Shown one piece after another: positions 40,589-40,620 of a DNA stretch of 40,620 nucleotides. The notes below the pieces were generated by a model. It ran no database searches. It saw only the letters and a list, made by a program, of their open reading frames with translations, and was not told the DNA's origin. Location of the stretch: the NCBI GenBank assembly GCA_024644045.1, contig JAHELT010000024.1, forward strand, positions 1 through 40,620, in the 5' to 3' direction. Position 1 is the stretch's first letter, and each line of letters begins with the position of its first letter. Both the position numbers and the translations under genes were made by a program. This DNA is from Chromatiales bacterium. GTDB lineage: Bacteria > Pseudomonadota > Gammaproteobacteria > JAHELT01.

Positions 40589-40620
40589 ATGCGCAGCAAC
40601 CCGGTCGTCAAAGAAGTCTC
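40589..40620 (+). CDS. mrpB: Start of a MrpB/MnhB-like subunit (cut by window edge)
   Basis: ATG 40589 opens a frame (MRSNPVVKEV) that runs off the window, 4 bp after the previous stop. Position after the MbhD/MbhE-type gene and the similarity to the N-terminus of MrpB-type subunits support the call, but only ten complete codons are visible. Confidence 0.5.
   Translation, partial: MRSNPVVKEV

Noticed and set aside
1-40620. tRNA, rRNA, toxin-antitoxin, restriction or phage-defence genes
   Set aside because: No cloverleaf, ribosomal or defence-type sequence was recognised on either strand, and the genes present are metabolic, envelope and signalling genes.

Overview
This 40.6-kb window is high-GC, gene-dense chromosomal DNA from a gammaproteobacterium. 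The evidence is the mix of proteobacterial core genes (rep, ampD-ampE, argA of the fused kinase/GNAT type, ilvD, mpl, ubiX, class II pyrC, rnt, phoU, argD), together with a class III (PhaC/PhaE) polyhydroxyalkanoate synthase of the kind typical of purple sulfur bacteria and relatives. Two unrelated sodium/proton antiporter systems (NhaD, and an Mrp/Mnh operon running off the right edge) suggest a saline or alkaline habitat; that is inference. No genus can be named from the window alone. I see no tRNA, rRNA, CRISPR, prophage, transposase gene or recognisable defence system.

Layout. (1) 1-173: an edge-truncated structured repeat. (2) 174-5887, minus strand: dihydrolipoamide-dehydrogenase-like flavoprotein, exported alpha/beta hydrolase-like protein, CHASE4-like/GGDEF/EAL c-di-GMP protein and ferredoxin-type reductase, closely spaced and probably one operon. 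(3) 5888-8475: PHA module, with the regulator phaR (+) convergent with phaE-phaC (-) and a 264-bp transposase-less inverted-repeat element between the two 3' ends. (4) 8536-9948: ampD-ampE, peptidoglycan recycling. (5) 10104-12588: rep helicase and a hotdog thioesterase. (6) 12764-18717: nhaD (-), divergent from an RND efflux pair whose genes overlap by 4 bp. (7) 18735-23432: short PlsB-like acyltransferase (-), ilvD and argA (+), then a 26-bp perfect hairpin terminator facing the next cluster. (8) 23585-28735, minus strand: a small membrane protein, mpl, a Hanks-type kinase fused to a cyclic-nucleotide-binding domain, ubiX and a LON-domain protein. (9) 28871-31099: cardiolipin-synthase-like PLD protein and pyrC. 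(10) 31091-31430: two abutting ~167-bp inverted-repeat elements. Part of this block, 149 bp, recurs inverted at the left edge of the window. (11) 31456-34030: TraB/GumN protein (-), then rnt overlapping a response regulator with a degenerate GGDEF domain. (12) 34472-37468: a 25-residue membrane peptide, a PuuD-like membrane protein, argD and a TfpZ-like protein. (13) 37515-38797: phoU and a GNAT acetyltransferase (-), with a Pho-box-like direct repeat between them. (14) 38951-40620: Mrp antiporter genes E, F, G, a separate MbhD/MbhE-type subunit and the start of a B-like subunit.

Most unusual are the kinase/cNMP-binding fusion whose start lies inside mpl, and the family of hairpin-rich, transposase-free repeats sitting exactly at gene 3' ends (phaC and pyrC both take their stop codon at the boundary of such an element). 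Several signalling or enzyme domains carry changed catalytic residues: ASDEF and ADGEF in place of GGDEF, DFS in place of DFG in the kinase, and Arg in place of the nucleophile Ser in the hydrolase-like protein.
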